From Kriegella sp963975415 (GTDB taxonomy: Bacteria > Bacteroidota > Bacteroidia > Flavobacteriales > Flavobacteriaceae), in contig NZ_CAXBGN010000006.1 in the NCBI RefSeq assembly GCF_963975415.1, positions 310,001 through 374,000 on the forward strand: 64,000 nt of DNA, in the 5' to 3' direction. Positions 43,621 to 53,062 of the stretch are shown in pieces (the stretch's first letter is position 1; each line of letters starts with the position of its first letter). Both the position numbers and the translations under genes were made by a program. The notes under the pieces are model-generated. The model saw only the letters and a list, made by a program, of their open reading frames with translations, was not told where the DNA came from and did no database searches.

Positions 43621-45849
43621 CTAATCTCTTCTTGGTTTGCGATCGCGATTGTCTCTGCGATTATCTCTGCCACCGCGGTTATCTCTTCCGCGATTGTTAT
43701 CCCTTGGTGGTCTTTCAACATAACCTTCAGGTTTTGGCAATAATGCCTTTCGAGACACTTTATCTTTTCGCGTTCTAGGGTCGAGTCCGAAGTATTTCAC
43801 ATCGAATACATCACCCATGTTCACAACGTCAGATACATTTTCGGTACGTTCCCATGCCAATTCCGATACATGCAACAGTACTTCATTGCCTGGGGCATCC
43901 ATATACTCGACTACGGCGCCGAAATCCAACATTTTGATGACTTTCACCTCATAAACGCTACCTACTTCAGGTTTGAACATCAACGAATCGATTTTGGCCA
44001 ATACGGCATCGATACCATTTTGATCGGTTCCTAAAATTTCAACAATGCCTTCTTCGGTTACAGGGTCTTCATTGATTACAATGGTTGTGCCTGTTTCTTT
44101 CTGAAGTTCTTGTATTACTTTTCCACCAGGTCCTATCAAGGCTCCGATGAACTCATTAGGTATGATTCGTGTTACCATTTTTGGAGAATGCGGCTTCACA
44201 TCGGCATTTGGTGCTGCAATGGTGTCGGTCAATTTTCCAAGTATGTGTATACGGCCGTCTCTGGCTTGCTTCAAGGCATTGACCAAGATTTCATAAGACA
44301 GACCTTTTACTTTGATGTCCATTTGACAGGCGGTGATACCGTCTGCCGTTCCCGTTACTTTAAAATCCATATCGCCCAAATGATCTTCATCACCTAGGAT
44401 ATCGGAAAGAACAGCATATTTTCCGGAATCGGCATCGGAAATCAATCCCATGGCGATACCTGAAACAGGTTTCTTTAATTGAACACCGGCATCCATCAGG
44501 GCCATAGTGCCTGAACAAACCGTTGCCATAGAGGATGAACCATTAGATTCCAGTACCTCTGAAACTACGCGAACAGTATAGGGACAATCATCGGGGACCA
44601 TTCCTTTTAAGGCACGTTGTGCCAAGTTACCGTGACCAACTTCCCTACGCGATGTTCCACGAATAGGTCTAGCTTCCCCAGTTGAGAAAGGAGGGAAGTT
44701 ATAATGCAAATAAAACCGTTCTTCACCTTCGTGGGAAGGCATATCGATTTGGTTCGAATCCCTTGATGTTCCTAGAGTTACGGTAGCCAGCGCCTGGGTT
44801 TCGCCACGTGTAAATATAGCGGAACCATGCGTAGAAGGCAGGTAATCGACCTCACACCAGATTGGGCGGATCTCATCGGTCTTACGACCATCTAAACGCA
44901 GCCCTTCGTTTAAGGTAAGGTCGCGAACAGCAGCTTTTTCCGCTTTATAGAAATACTTAGAGATCAAACTGCCGTATTCTTCTTGCTCTTCCTCAGTGAA
45001 ACTTGCAATAACTTCTTCTTTGATGGCATCAAAGGCAGCACTTCGCTCATGCTTGGCAGAACCAGCTTGGGCAATGGCGTATACCTTATCATAGGTAAGA
45101 CCATGTACTTTTTTCGCTAATTCCTCATCTTCCCGCTCACCTTCGTACTCACGGACTTCTTTTTTGCCAAAGGCCTCAGCCAATCTAAGCTGTGCCGCAC
45201 ATTGTACTTTAATGGCTTCGTGGGCAAATTTGATGGCCTCGGTCATTTCCTCTTCGGAAATCTCATCCATCTCTCCCTCTACCATCATAACAGAATCGGC
45301 AGAAGCACCGATCATCATGTCGATATCTGATTCTTCTAATTGTGCTCTAGTAGGGTTGATAATAAATTCACCATTAACACGGCCGACCCTTGCTTCGGAG
45401 ATGGCACATTCAAATGGGAAATCGGACAACTGAATTGCAGCCGATGCAGCCAGACCGGCCATCGCATCAGGCATCACATCTTCGTCATGCGACATCAATT
45501 GTATCATCACCTGGGTTTCAGAGTGATAATCTTTTGGGAAAAGTGGACGTAAAACACGATCCACCAAACGCATGGTCAATACCTCACCATCACTGGGGCG
45601 AGCTTCTCTTTTAAAAAAACCACCAGGATATCGACCTGCAGCGGCAAATTTTTCACGGTAATCTACCGTCAATGGTAGAAAATCGACATCACTTTGTTTG
45701 TAATTGGAAACTACTGTACACAGTAGCATACATTTTCCTGATTGAACAACAACAGAACCATGGGCCTGTTTTGCCAATTTTCCGGTTTCGATAGAAATTT
45801 CCCTACCGTCGCCAAGGTCAATGACCTCTTTAAATACTTTTGGAATCAT
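43621..45849 (-). CDS. pnp: Polyribonucleotide nucleotidyltransferase (PNPase)
   Basis: A 742-residue phosphorolytic 3'-5' exoribonuclease, part of RNA decay. It has two RNase PH-like domains (first with FLPLTVDYREKFAAAGRYPGG, second with NLAQRALKGMVPDD and MALMDAGVQLKKPVSGIAMG), a KH domain (IGALIGPGGKVIQELQ) and an S1 domain (VGSVYEVKVIKMLDFGAVVEY). The C-terminus is an Arg/Asp/Asn-rich low-complexity tail, beyond the usual end of the family, that may bind RNA or partners. rpsO lies upstream, an arrangement conserved across bacteria, with a strong hairpin between the two. Confidence 0.98.
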   Translation of the reverse strand: MIPKVFKEVIDLGDGREISIETGKLAKQAHGSVVVQSGKCMLLCTVVSNYKQSDVDFLPLTVDYREKFAAAGRYPGGFFKREARPSDGEVLTMRLVDRVLRPLFPKDYHSETQVMIQLMSHDEDVMPDAMAGLAASAAIQLSDFPFECAISEARVGRVNGEFIINPTRAQLEESDIDMMIGASADSVMMVEGEMDEISEEEMTEAIKFAHEAIKVQCAAQLRLAEAFGKKEVREYEGEREDEELAKKVHGLTYDKVYAIAQAGSAKHERSAAFDAIKEEVIASFTEEEQEEYGSLISKYFYKAEKAAVRDLTLNEGLRLDGRKTDEIRPIWCEVDYLPSTHGSAIFTRGETQALATVTLGTSRDSNQIDMPSHEGEERFYLHYNFPPFSTGEARPIRGTSRREVGHGNLAQRALKGMVPDDCPYTVRVVSEVLESNGSSSMATVCSGTMALMDAGVQLKKPVSGIAMGLISDADSGKYAVLSDILGDEDHLGDMDFKVTGTADGITACQMDIKVKGLSYEILVNALKQARDGRIHILGKLTDTIAAPNADVKPHSPKMVTRIIPNEFIGALIGPGGKVIQELQKETGTTIVINEDPVTEEGIVEILGTDQNGIDAVLAKIDSLMFKPEVGSVYEVKVIKMLDFGAVVEYMDAPGNEVLLHVSELAWERTENVSDVVNMGDVFDVKYFGLDPRTRKDKVSRKALLPKPEGYVERPPRDNNRGRDNRGGRDNRRDNRDRKPRRD

Positions 45850-46040
45850 AAATTTGATTTTATCCCGAACGCTTCGGGATTGTTAAACAATGGTCTCTCC
45901 GCCATTTTTTCTGGTCGGAGCATGTGTTGTGTTGTCGTGTGACCAATGAAAAACTGTGTGCAGCTTTTTGTATGTTGCCCTGAATTTGTGACAGGGGCTT
46001 GTACGCGTATTGTGGATGCCGAAACGGCTCAGGCACTATA

Positions 46041-46069
46041 TAAAAAGGAGGGAGCAAAGCTCCCTCCTT
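46041..46069 (-). terminator. Hairpin between rpsO and pnp
   Basis: On the minus strand an 11-bp perfect stem (46045-46055 with 46059-46069, loop TTT) is followed by TTTTTATAT. It starts 7 bases after the rpsO stop. It is a strong intrinsic terminator and, by analogy with E. coli, may also be a processing site in a read-through rpsO-pnp transcript. Confidence 0.85.
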
Positions 46070-46075
46070 GTATAA

Positions 46076-46345
46076 TTACTTTCGTATACCTAATTCTTTG
46101 ATAAGCTTACGATATTTTACAATATCTTTCTTTATCATATAATCTAAAAGACTTCTTCGTTTACCTACCAAACGAACCAATGAACGTTCAGTATTAAAGT
46201 CTTTCTTATTGTTTTTAAGATGTCCGGTAAGGTGATTGATACGATGCGTGAACAATGCAATCTGTCCTTCGGTAGAACCGGTATTTTCGGCTTTACCGCC
46301 ATGTTTTTTGAAGATTTCACTCTTCACTTCTTTTGTTAAATACAT
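46076..46345 (-). CDS. rpsO: 30S ribosomal protein S15
   Basis: An 89-residue protein that binds 16S rRNA early in 30S assembly. The family signature is complete: GSTEGQIALFTHRINHLTGHLK, then RSLVRLVGKRRSLLDYM and YRKLIKELGIRK. Length equals the usual 88-89. It lies upstream of pnp on the minus strand, with a terminator hairpin between them. Confidence 0.98.
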   Translation of the reverse strand: MYLTKEVKSEIFKKHGGKAENTGSTEGQIALFTHRINHLTGHLKNNKKDFNTERSLVRLVGKRRSLLDYMIKKDIVKYRKLIKELGIRK

Positions 46346-46419
46346 TCCAATATTATTTTAAATGATTTTTATGTATCTGACTGTCTTTCAATCAGGCGGC
46401 AAAGATAAGATTATTTTCT

Positions 46420-47280
46420 TTACGACCTAATAGGATTGTTCTGAATAAGATCAATATAAAGATTGATTTTCTTTTTAAGCTCTCCGCGATGTACAATGAA
46501 ATCCAAAAAACCTTGCTCTTTTACGAACTCAGCCGTTTGGAAGCCTTCGGGCAAATCTTTTCCAGTGAAATCTTTGACAATTCGAGGGCCGGCAAAACCA
46601 ATTAAGGCACCGGGCTCTGAAATGTTAATATCTCCCAGCATCGCATATGATGCCGTTGTTCCTCCTGTGGTCGGATCGGTACATAACGATATATAAGGAA
46701 GACCAGCTTCAGCCAATTGTGCTAACTTGGCCGATGTTTTGGCCAATTGCATTAGCGATAATGCAGCTTCCATCATACGGGCTCCCCCCGATTTTGAAAT
46801 CATTAAAAAGGGCAGTTTCTTTTTGATGGCGTAATCGATGCCCCGGGCAATTTTTTCACCAACGACACTTCCCATCGACCCTCCGATAAAATTAAAATCC
46901 ATGCAACAGATTACAATACTTTTGCCTAGACTATTGCCTACTCCCGTTCGCACGGCATCTTTAAGTCCTGTTTTTTTCTGTGCAGCCTTAAGTCTATCGA
47001 CATATTTCTTGGTGTCTTCAAACTTTAAGGGGTCTTTGGATGTTAATTTTGCATCCAATTCTGTGAATTTGTTGTCATCGAACAGAATTTCAAAATACTC
47101 TTTGCTTCCAATTCTTACATGATAACCGTCTTCGGGGCTAACATAAAAGTTTTTGGCGAGTTCTTCCGACTCTACAATCTTACCGGTAGGAGATTTGTAC
47201 CAAAGCCCCCTCGGCGTATCTTTTTTCTGTTCGGTGGAAGTCTGAATTCCTTTTTCCTTTCTTTTGAACCAAGACGACAT
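46420..47280 (-). CDS. accD: Acetyl-CoA carboxylase carboxyltransferase subunit beta
   Basis: AccD transfers carboxyl from biotin to acetyl-CoA with AccA, the first step of fatty acid synthesis. The crotonase-fold core is clear: MDFNFIGGSMGSVVGEKIARG, ISKSGGARMMEAA, LCTDPTTGGTTASYAMLGD and AEPG-type ISEPGALIGFAGPRIV. The N-terminal zinc ribbon of E. coli AccD is degenerate: where four Cys are expected the sequence reads LWYKSPTGKIVESEE and VSPEDGYH without Cys. I believe this is common in flavobacteria. The start at 47280 (SSWFKRK) is preferred; an in-frame ATG at 47289 adds three residues. It follows fbaA closely and is likely its operon partner. Confidence 0.94.
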   Translation of the reverse strand: MSSWFKRKEKGIQTSTEQKKDTPRGLWYKSPTGKIVESEELAKNFYVSPEDGYHVRIGSKEYFEILFDDNKFTELDAKLTSKDPLKFEDTKKYVDRLKAAQKKTGLKDAVRTGVGNSLGKSIVICCMDFNFIGGSMGSVVGEKIARGIDYAIKKKLPFLMISKSGGARMMEAALSLMQLAKTSAKLAQLAEAGLPYISLCTDPTTGGTTASYAMLGDINISEPGALIGFAGPRIVKDFTGKDLPEGFQTAEFVKEQGFLDFIVHRGELKKKINLYIDLIQNNPIRS

Positions 47281-47315
47281 ATTATCCATATTAATTAGTA
47301 GGGGCTAAATTACTT

Positions 47316-48383
47316 TTAAAGCGTGTTCACATTATTCAGATCTGCAAAGGCCTTTTTTAGACGCTCTACAAAAGTTTTTTCACCTTCACGTAACCAAACT
47401 CGAGGATCGTAGAACTTTTTGTTAGGTTCGTCAGCTCCATTTGGGTTGCCAATTTGAGCTTGAAGATAGTCCTTTTTTTCGTTGATGTAATCTCTGATAC
47501 CTGTTAAAAATGCATACTGTAGATCGGTGTCGATATTCATTTTGATAACACCGTAACTAATGCCTTCGCGTATTTCTTCTACCGTAGATCCTGATCCACC
47601 GTGAAATACAAAATCGATATGGTTGTGTTCTACACCATATTTTTCAGTGATATATTCCTGGGAATTTTTAAGGATTTTCGGCGTCAATTTTACGTTTCCA
47701 GGTTTGTATACGCCATGAACATTTCCGAAGGCAGCGGCAATCGTAAATCTAGGGCTCACTTTAGAAAGCTCTTCGTAGGCATATGCAACCTCTTCAGGCT
47801 GGGTATATAGTTTTGAGTCGTCAACATCTGAATTGTCCACTCCATCTTCCTCTCCCCCAGTAATGCCGAGCTCGATTTCCAAAGTCATGTTCATCTTGCT
47901 CATTCGGGCTAAATATTCCTTACAAATAGCGATGTTCTCCTCGATTGGTTCTTCCGACAGGTCGATCATGTGTGAACTGAACAATGATTTTCCTGTTGCG
48001 GCAAAATGTTTTTCGCTGGCATCCAACAGGCCATCTATCCATGGCAATAATTTTTTTGCACAATGGTCGGTATGTAAAATAACTGTCGCTCCGTAGGCTT
48101 CCGCCAATTCATGAACGTGTTTGGCACCTGCCACGGCACCACGTATTGCGGCTTGTTGTCCTTCGTTGGAAAGACCCTTACCAGCATTGAACTGTGCGCC
48201 ACCGTTTGAAAATTGTATGATTACGGGCGCATTTAAGCTTGCAGCAGTTTCAAGTACGCCGTTGATAGTATCTGATCCGATAACGTTTACCGCGGGAAGT
48301 GCAAAGCCTTTTTCCTTAGCGTAATTGAAAATATTCTGTACTTCATCGCCTGTGGCAACGCCGGGTTTGATAGTGTGAGCCAT
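47316..48383 (-). CDS. fbaA: Class II fructose-bisphosphate aldolase
   Basis: A 355-residue zinc aldolase that splits fructose 1,6-bisphosphate in glycolysis and makes it in gluconeogenesis. Zinc and catalytic regions are visible: LHTDHCAKKLLPWIDG, EIELGITGGEEDGVDN, FGNVHGVYKPGNVKL, FVFHGGSGS and KMNIDTD. The start at 48383 (AHTIKPGVATG) fits family alignments; a longer frame from 48419 overlaps the promoter box. accD lies downstream. Together with the fructokinase route this enzyme is the entry point of imported fructose into glycolysis. Confidence 0.97.
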   Translation of the reverse strand: MAHTIKPGVATGDEVQNIFNYAKEKGFALPAVNVIGSDTINGVLETAASLNAPVIIQFSNGGAQFNAGKGLSNEGQQAAIRGAVAGAKHVHELAEAYGATVILHTDHCAKKLLPWIDGLLDASEKHFAATGKSLFSSHMIDLSEEPIEENIAICKEYLARMSKMNMTLEIELGITGGEEDGVDNSDVDDSKLYTQPEEVAYAYEELSKVSPRFTIAAAFGNVHGVYKPGNVKLTPKILKNSQEYITEKYGVEHNHIDFVFHGGSGSTVEEIREGISYGVIKMNIDTDLQYAFLTGIRDYINEKKDYLQAQIGNPNGADEPNKKFYDPRVWLREGEKTFVERLKKAFADLNNVNTL

Positions 48384-48418
48384 ATTTTTTAGTCTTTTCG
48401 TTTCTAAAATTAATGGCA

Positions 48419-48426
48419 CAAAAGTA
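48419..48426 (-). promoter_or_regulatory. -7 box of fbaA
   Basis: Minus-strand TACTTTTG fits TAnnTTTG and lies 36 bases upstream of the fbaA start. It overlaps a longer open frame, supporting the shorter start. No clear TTG at the -33 distance. Confidence 0.5.
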
Positions 48427-48451
48427 ATAAAATTATTAGGTCTGAACGGTT

Positions 48452-51052
48452 CTAGAAAGGATAATTAATGCCAATCTGAAGTACGGAATTCGCAAAATTG
48501 TAATCTCTGAACCATCTTTTCGAAGGTATTTCCGCAGGATTATATGTTTTAAAGCCCAAATCGACTCGGAACAAAAAGTAGGTGAAATCATAACGTAACC
48601 CGAAACCACTGCCCAAGGCGATATCTCCTAGGGAATCAAAACCGTCGAATGTCGCCGCTGGGTCATCGACGTTGTCAAAAACATTCCAGATATTGCCTGC
48701 ATCGGCAAACAATGCTCCATTAATATCGCCAACAATAGGGAAACGATATTCAAGATTAAAAGCCAGTTTTAAATTGGCCTCGTTAAAATCGTTGATTGCG
48801 GCGGTGCTGCCCGGCCCCAATGAATAAGGGTACCATGCCCGATTATCATTCGATCCCCCTGCGAAATAACTGCGCACAAAGGGTATGTTGTCAGAATTGC
48901 CGTAGGGAATCGCTATACCGAAGAAACTTCTGAAGGCAAGCACATTCGAATGGGAAAGGTCCCAGTATTTTACGTAGTCAAACTCGGTTTTTATGTATTG
49001 AGAAAAAGGCACACTAAAAACCAGCAGATCTTGGTCATCGTTTTTGTTGAACGGTATGAACTCCGATAGTGCCGATAAAAGATTGCCAGCACCTTCCAAC
49101 TTGAATCGAAATTGATGAAAATTATTATCGGTAAGGCCGTTTCTATTGTTTTTGGAAAAGCTATAATTGCTGGCAAAAATCAAATTGTTTTCCGTTAAGC
49201 GTTTTCTGCGTTCTTCTATGCGTACTACTTCACCATATTGTTCAGCTTCCTCAGGAATAAGGTTGTTGTTAAGTACCTCATTAATGAAACCTGTAGTACC
49301 CGTGGGGATGATCAGATGTCGAGCCGCATCGGAACCTGCAGCTGGTTCAAAAAAATCGGTCACCGTAGAATTATTCTGGTAGAAACCGGCAATATTGTCT
49401 AGTCGGCTATATGTATTGCTGTATACATTGAAAAACTGTTCAGGTTTCACATTGCGAACAAATTCTACATTTAGGAGTTCGACATTCTTTTTTTTGAAAT
49501 CGGAAGGGGTCCAGTTGTATCCAAGAATCGCATTGAAAGCTTGTTTGTCAAGACCTATATTCTGTTGAAAACTGCTTCCTAATGTAATACGGGTTCTGGG
49601 TAAAGTGAAACTGGGGATTATCTTCGAAGTATTTATAAAAGGAAACCAAATTCGGGGAATGTCGAGGTTTAGGTCGGCACCGAATTCCAAAATATTAAAG
49701 AAACGGTTGTCAATGATGTTCGGGTCACTAGAGGAGCCAATATTGAGCCTTCCGGACAGGCTTAAGTTTTCAGCTCCCTTAAAGAGGTTTCTAGCTTGTA
49801 ATGATGGGCTAAAGGCCATACCGACCCGTTGAATATTCGAATGGGTAATGTCAAAATCGGTACCTAAAGAATATTTCGGTCTTGGAGCCAAGTAAATATT
49901 CGCGTTCAAACTTGCTTGTTCACTATTTGTCTCAAAGGTGATGTTCGGGTACCGAAATACATTTAAGTTGGTAAGTTGCCTATAGGTATGAATTTTGTCC
50001 AAGTCTCGGTAGACACTGTCTTTCTCAAAGAAAATAGCATCAACGAGAGTTTTGGGCTTAAAACGTAATTTATTCCTGTAGAAAATAGTATAATCACCGT
50101 ATCTGATAAATTTTTGTTCAGCATTGGTTTCATCGAATAAATAATCTGTGTAGATGTTTATATCTTTAAAACGATGAACTTTATATTCAGATGAGGTCAG
50201 TGAACTGTCATTTCGTATTCTGAGGTCGTCGATGTTAAGTTCGATATTCATCTTTTTGTCGGCCCCCGATTTGGTGGTATCCCTTTCAATATCGTACCCG
50301 ATCGAACTCTCTTGAAAGTTGTGTATTCCCGTATTTCTAAAGATTGCCGTTAGTCTTTCCCGTTCAAGATTAAAATTGTTTAGATCGAATTGGTCGCCAC
50401 TTTTAACAAAAGACGCCTCTTTGTGTTGTTGGTATATGGAGTCAATTGCCGTTGATGAAATTTCATTGGATAGGGAGTCGATGATATAAGGCTCGCCTAG
50501 TGTAATTCTGTAGTCTATTTGGGCCCGTTGTCGTTTTTTTGTGCTGTCGATTTTGAAAGTGGTCTCGTTGTTGAAATAGCCTTTGCTGCCATAATACGAG
50601 CTCAAACGTTCCAATGTTCTTCTGGTCTGGGACGTGTCAATGATTACAGGCGCTTCACCAATATTTTTTAGCCATTCACTGAGCCCCTTTACCAAAAATG
50701 ACTCGCCCAGTCTGTCGACCTGCTTTTTAGATAAGAGATTCGTCAGTCGTTGTTCTCTTTTTGTCTTTTTATGTAACCAGTTCTGGTAGGATGAATCTGG
50801 ATTTTTCTTGGCAAGATTATAGAGGTTAAGACGCAGATGATATCCAAAAAGTGAGCTGTTCGGAATTTGTACGATCAGACTTTCAATATCTTCGTCAGAA
50901 ACAACTTTGTCGTTCGCATGAATAGTGTTCTTGGTCAGTAGCAGTTCATCATCATCTACCCTTCTAAGACTATTGCATGAGGTAATCACAACGGCTAAAA
51001 ATAATAGGCTTATTTTAGCGATGTTATTCTCAATTCGCAATGGGATTCTCAT
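48452..51052 (-). CDS. tamL: Omp85-family outer-membrane lipoprotein, TamL-like
   Basis: An 866-residue BamA/TamA-type protein with a lipoprotein signal, Cys in VVITSCNSLRRV, the feature of the Bacteroidota TamL branch. POTRA-like repeats fill about residues 20-430 (YYGSKGYFNNETTFKID, YRITLGEPYIIDSL, FRNTGIHNFQE). A C-terminal 16-strand barrel follows, with FAGGSNDNRAWYPYSLGPG (the VRGY-like loop) and the end VLQIGINYPF. It should insert or translocate outer-membrane and surface proteins with a TamB partner. The ATG at 51052 gives the proper signal peptide; an in-frame start at 51094 adds 14 residues and overlaps the divergent gene. The divergent gene starts 24 bases away, so the promoters overlap. 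Confidence 0.92.
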   Translation of the reverse strand: MRIPLRIENNIAKISLLFLAVVITSCNSLRRVDDDELLLTKNTIHANDKVVSDEDIESLIVQIPNSSLFGYHLRLNLYNLAKKNPDSSYQNWLHKKTKREQRLTNLLSKKQVDRLGESFLVKGLSEWLKNIGEAPVIIDTSQTRRTLERLSSYYGSKGYFNNETTFKIDSTKKRQRAQIDYRITLGEPYIIDSLSNEISSTAIDSIYQQHKEASFVKSGDQFDLNNFNLERERLTAIFRNTGIHNFQESSIGYDIERDTTKSGADKKMNIELNIDDLRIRNDSSLTSSEYKVHRFKDINIYTDYLFDETNAEQKFIRYGDYTIFYRNKLRFKPKTLVDAIFFEKDSVYRDLDKIHTYRQLTNLNVFRYPNITFETNSEQASLNANIYLAPRPKYSLGTDFDITHSNIQRVGMAFSPSLQARNLFKGAENLSLSGRLNIGSSSDPNIIDNRFFNILEFGADLNLDIPRIWFPFINTSKIIPSFTLPRTRITLGSSFQQNIGLDKQAFNAILGYNWTPSDFKKKNVELLNVEFVRNVKPEQFFNVYSNTYSRLDNIAGFYQNNSTVTDFFEPAAGSDAARHLIIPTGTTGFINEVLNNNLIPEEAEQYGEVVRIEERRKRLTENNLIFASNYSFSKNNRNGLTDNNFHQFRFKLEGAGNLLSALSEFIPFNKNDDQDLLVFSVPFSQYIKTEFDYVKYWDLSHSNVLAFRSFFGIAIPYGNSDNIPFVRSYFAGGSNDNRAWYPYSLGPGSTAAINDFNEANLKLAFNLEYRFPIVGDINGALFADAGNIWNVFDNVDDPAATFDGFDSLGDIALGSGFGLRYDFTYFLFRVDLGFKTYNPAEIPSKRWFRDYNFANSVLQIGINYPF

Positions 51053-51076
51053 AGAAATCAAAAATACATTATTTGT

Positions 51077-51796
51077 ATGGTTGTCAAAAGCCAAATAAAG
51101 CTTATAAAAAGCTTACATCAAAAAAAGTACCGAATTAAAAATGGCATGTTTGTGGTCGAAGGTATAAAAACAGTCAAAGAACTATTGGCCTCCGATTTTA
51201 AGGTGTTTAAGATTTATGCCAATGATGAGGATTCCTTGCTGTCCCTGCCTGATTATACGGAGTTCGTCTCTCAAAATGAATTGAGGCAAATGAGTAATTT
51301 GAAGAATGCTAGCGGGGTTTTGGGCGTTTTTTATATTCCGGCGGAAAAACCAATTGATTTTAATGATTGGGTATTGCTATTGGATAGTATTCAAGATCCA
51401 GGCAATTTGGGAACTATTATTCGTTTGTGCGATTGGTTTGGTATCCGTCATTTGGTGTGTTCATCGAATACGGTAGATTGCTTTAATCCCAAAGTACTTC
51501 AAGCGACAATGGGATCGATAACTCGGGTAAATGTTAGCTATACCGATCTTTCTGAATTTTTAAAGGACGCCAAACTTCCCGTGTACGGAACATTTATGAA
51601 TGGTACGCCACTTCGTCAAGTCGATATGCCCGAAAAAGGTATTTTGGTAATGGGTAACGAAGCCAATGGAATTTCGCGGGTGATTGAAAATAGGTGCGAT
51701 AAAAGAATTGCGATTCCACAGTTTGTCGCCAAGACTGCCGAGAGCCTCAATGTGGCAACCGCGACTGCGATTTTGTTGCATGAAATAAGGCGATAG
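51077..51796 (+). CDS. TrmH/SpoU-family RNA 2'-O-methyltransferase
   Basis: A 239-residue SPOUT methyltransferase of the RlmB/TrmH group. An N-terminal L30e-like substrate-binding domain (LHQKKYRIKNGMFVVEGIKTV) precedes the knotted SAM domain with LLLDSIQDPGNLGTIIRLCDWFG, LVMGNEANGIS and IPQFVAKTAESLNVATATAILLHE. It likely methylates a ribose in rRNA or tRNA; the exact base cannot be called. It is divergent to tamL with only 24 bases between the starts. Confidence 0.9.
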   Translation: MVVKSQIKLIKSLHQKKYRIKNGMFVVEGIKTVKELLASDFKVFKIYANDEDSLLSLPDYTEFVSQNELRQMSNLKNASGVLGVFYIPAEKPIDFNDWVLLLDSIQDPGNLGTIIRLCDWFGIRHLVCSSNTVDCFNPKVLQATMGSITRVNVSYTDLSEFLKDAKLPVYGTFMNGTPLRQVDMPEKGILVMGNEANGISRVIENRCDKRIAIPQFVAKTAESLNVATATAILLHEIRR

Positions 51797-51830
51797 TAAT
51801 ATCGGTATTAGGTGTCATCTATTGGAACTA

Positions 51831-53006
51831 ATGAATAAACCCCTTTTAATCTTACAAATTCTACTATTGGTCAATTTGACTTCCTGTAAGAAGGAAAAAA
51901 ATAAAATGATACAAGACCATTTTATGTTAACTGTTAATGCAAAAAACTTCCCTGACAGTACGAAAGTGTTTTTGTTTAATAAAGAGTTGGATAAAAATAT
52001 AGATTCATCATATGTAATCGGTGAACGCTTTACGTTTTCAGGAAAGGCAGATTTGCCAACTTTTAGTTATTTATTTTTTTTTGATAAAAATGGCAAACGT
52101 CTTGAGCCATTTAAATTCTTCTATTTGGAGAACAGTAAGGTCTCAATTGATGGTGAATATGCCGATTTTCTAAACGCAACAGTGAAGGGTTCAAATCAGA
52201 GCGCATTGTTGACCGAATATTTGTCCATCTCAAAAAGAATAAGGATTGAAAGAGATGAAAAATTAGCTCCCGTTTCGATAGACTCCATTGTAAAAAATAG
52301 TATAAACCAAGATCATAAAAAAGGCTTCCGTATTTCTGTCGATTCTATTAAAAAGAGCATTGCTGACCGGTATGATAAACGAATTGAAAAGAACGAAAAC
52401 CAGTTCATATTTGAAAATTCAAACAATCAAATGACTTTGAATGCATTATTGACATTCAAAAGAAGAGAAATCTCTAAAGATAGTTTTCTTCTATTTTACA
52501 AAAGGGTAGATTCAACCTTGGCGAATTCAAGACAAGGGAGAGAACTGTACTATTATGCACATAATTCCGATATCAAGAAAGGCGATAAATTTAGGGATGT
52601 TGTTGGTGTAGATTTAGAAGGTAATACCCATCGATTATCTGATTACCGCGGTAAAGTTATTTTGTTGGATTTTTGGGCAGCAAGTTGCGGTCCCTGCAGA
52701 AATCAAAATAAAACAGAATTTCAAAAAATAGCACGGGCATATGGCAAGGATGATTTTGTATTAATAAGCTATTCACTTGATACGAATAAATCTGTTTGGC
52801 GGAAATCAAGTAATGCTGATAATATTTATTGGATTAATATTTCAGATTTAAAAGGTATGAATGGCGAAAATGGTAAAAAATATACGATCACTTCATTGCC
52901 GAATAGCTTTTTAATAGATAGAAATGGCGTTATAGTAAAATCATTTGTTGGCTTTTATCAGGGTGAAAATAGCATTGAAAAACAAATTGACAAATTGTTA
53001 GAATAA
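51831..53006 (+). CDS. Thioredoxin-like TlpA-family lipoprotein with DUF4369-like domain
   Basis: A 391-residue exported protein. The N-terminus is a lipoprotein signal with Cys in NLTSCKKEK. A beta-rich DUF4369-like region (about 30-130, AKNFPDSTKVFLF to DGEYADFLNATVKGSNQ) and a helical linker lead to a TlpA/AhpC-type thioredoxin domain (about 250-391). The redox pair is in WAASCGPCRNQNKTEF, and the cis-Pro region is TSLPNSFLIDRNG. It should reduce or isomerise disulfides in the periplasm. The ATG at 51831 gives the signal peptide; an upstream TTG is possible. It lies 34 bases after the methyltransferase, on the same strand. It is AT-richer than its neighbours and may have been acquired separately. 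Confidence 0.88.
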   Translation: MNKPLLILQILLLVNLTSCKKEKNKMIQDHFMLTVNAKNFPDSTKVFLFNKELDKNIDSSYVIGERFTFSGKADLPTFSYLFFFDKNGKRLEPFKFFYLENSKVSIDGEYADFLNATVKGSNQSALLTEYLSISKRIRIERDEKLAPVSIDSIVKNSINQDHKKGFRISVDSIKKSIADRYDKRIEKNENQFIFENSNNQMTLNALLTFKRREISKDSFLLFYKRVDSTLANSRQGRELYYYAHNSDIKKGDKFRDVVGVDLEGNTHRLSDYRGKVILLDFWAASCGPCRNQNKTEFQKIARAYGKDDFVLISYSLDTNKSVWRKSSNADNIYWINISDLKGMNGENGKKYTITSLPNSFLIDRNGVIVKSFVGFYQGENSIEKQIDKLLE

Positions 53007-53062
53007 AACGTTACCTATCAAGATAGGCAAACTATAGCGCGGTGTTTTGGTGAAGTAGAAGA

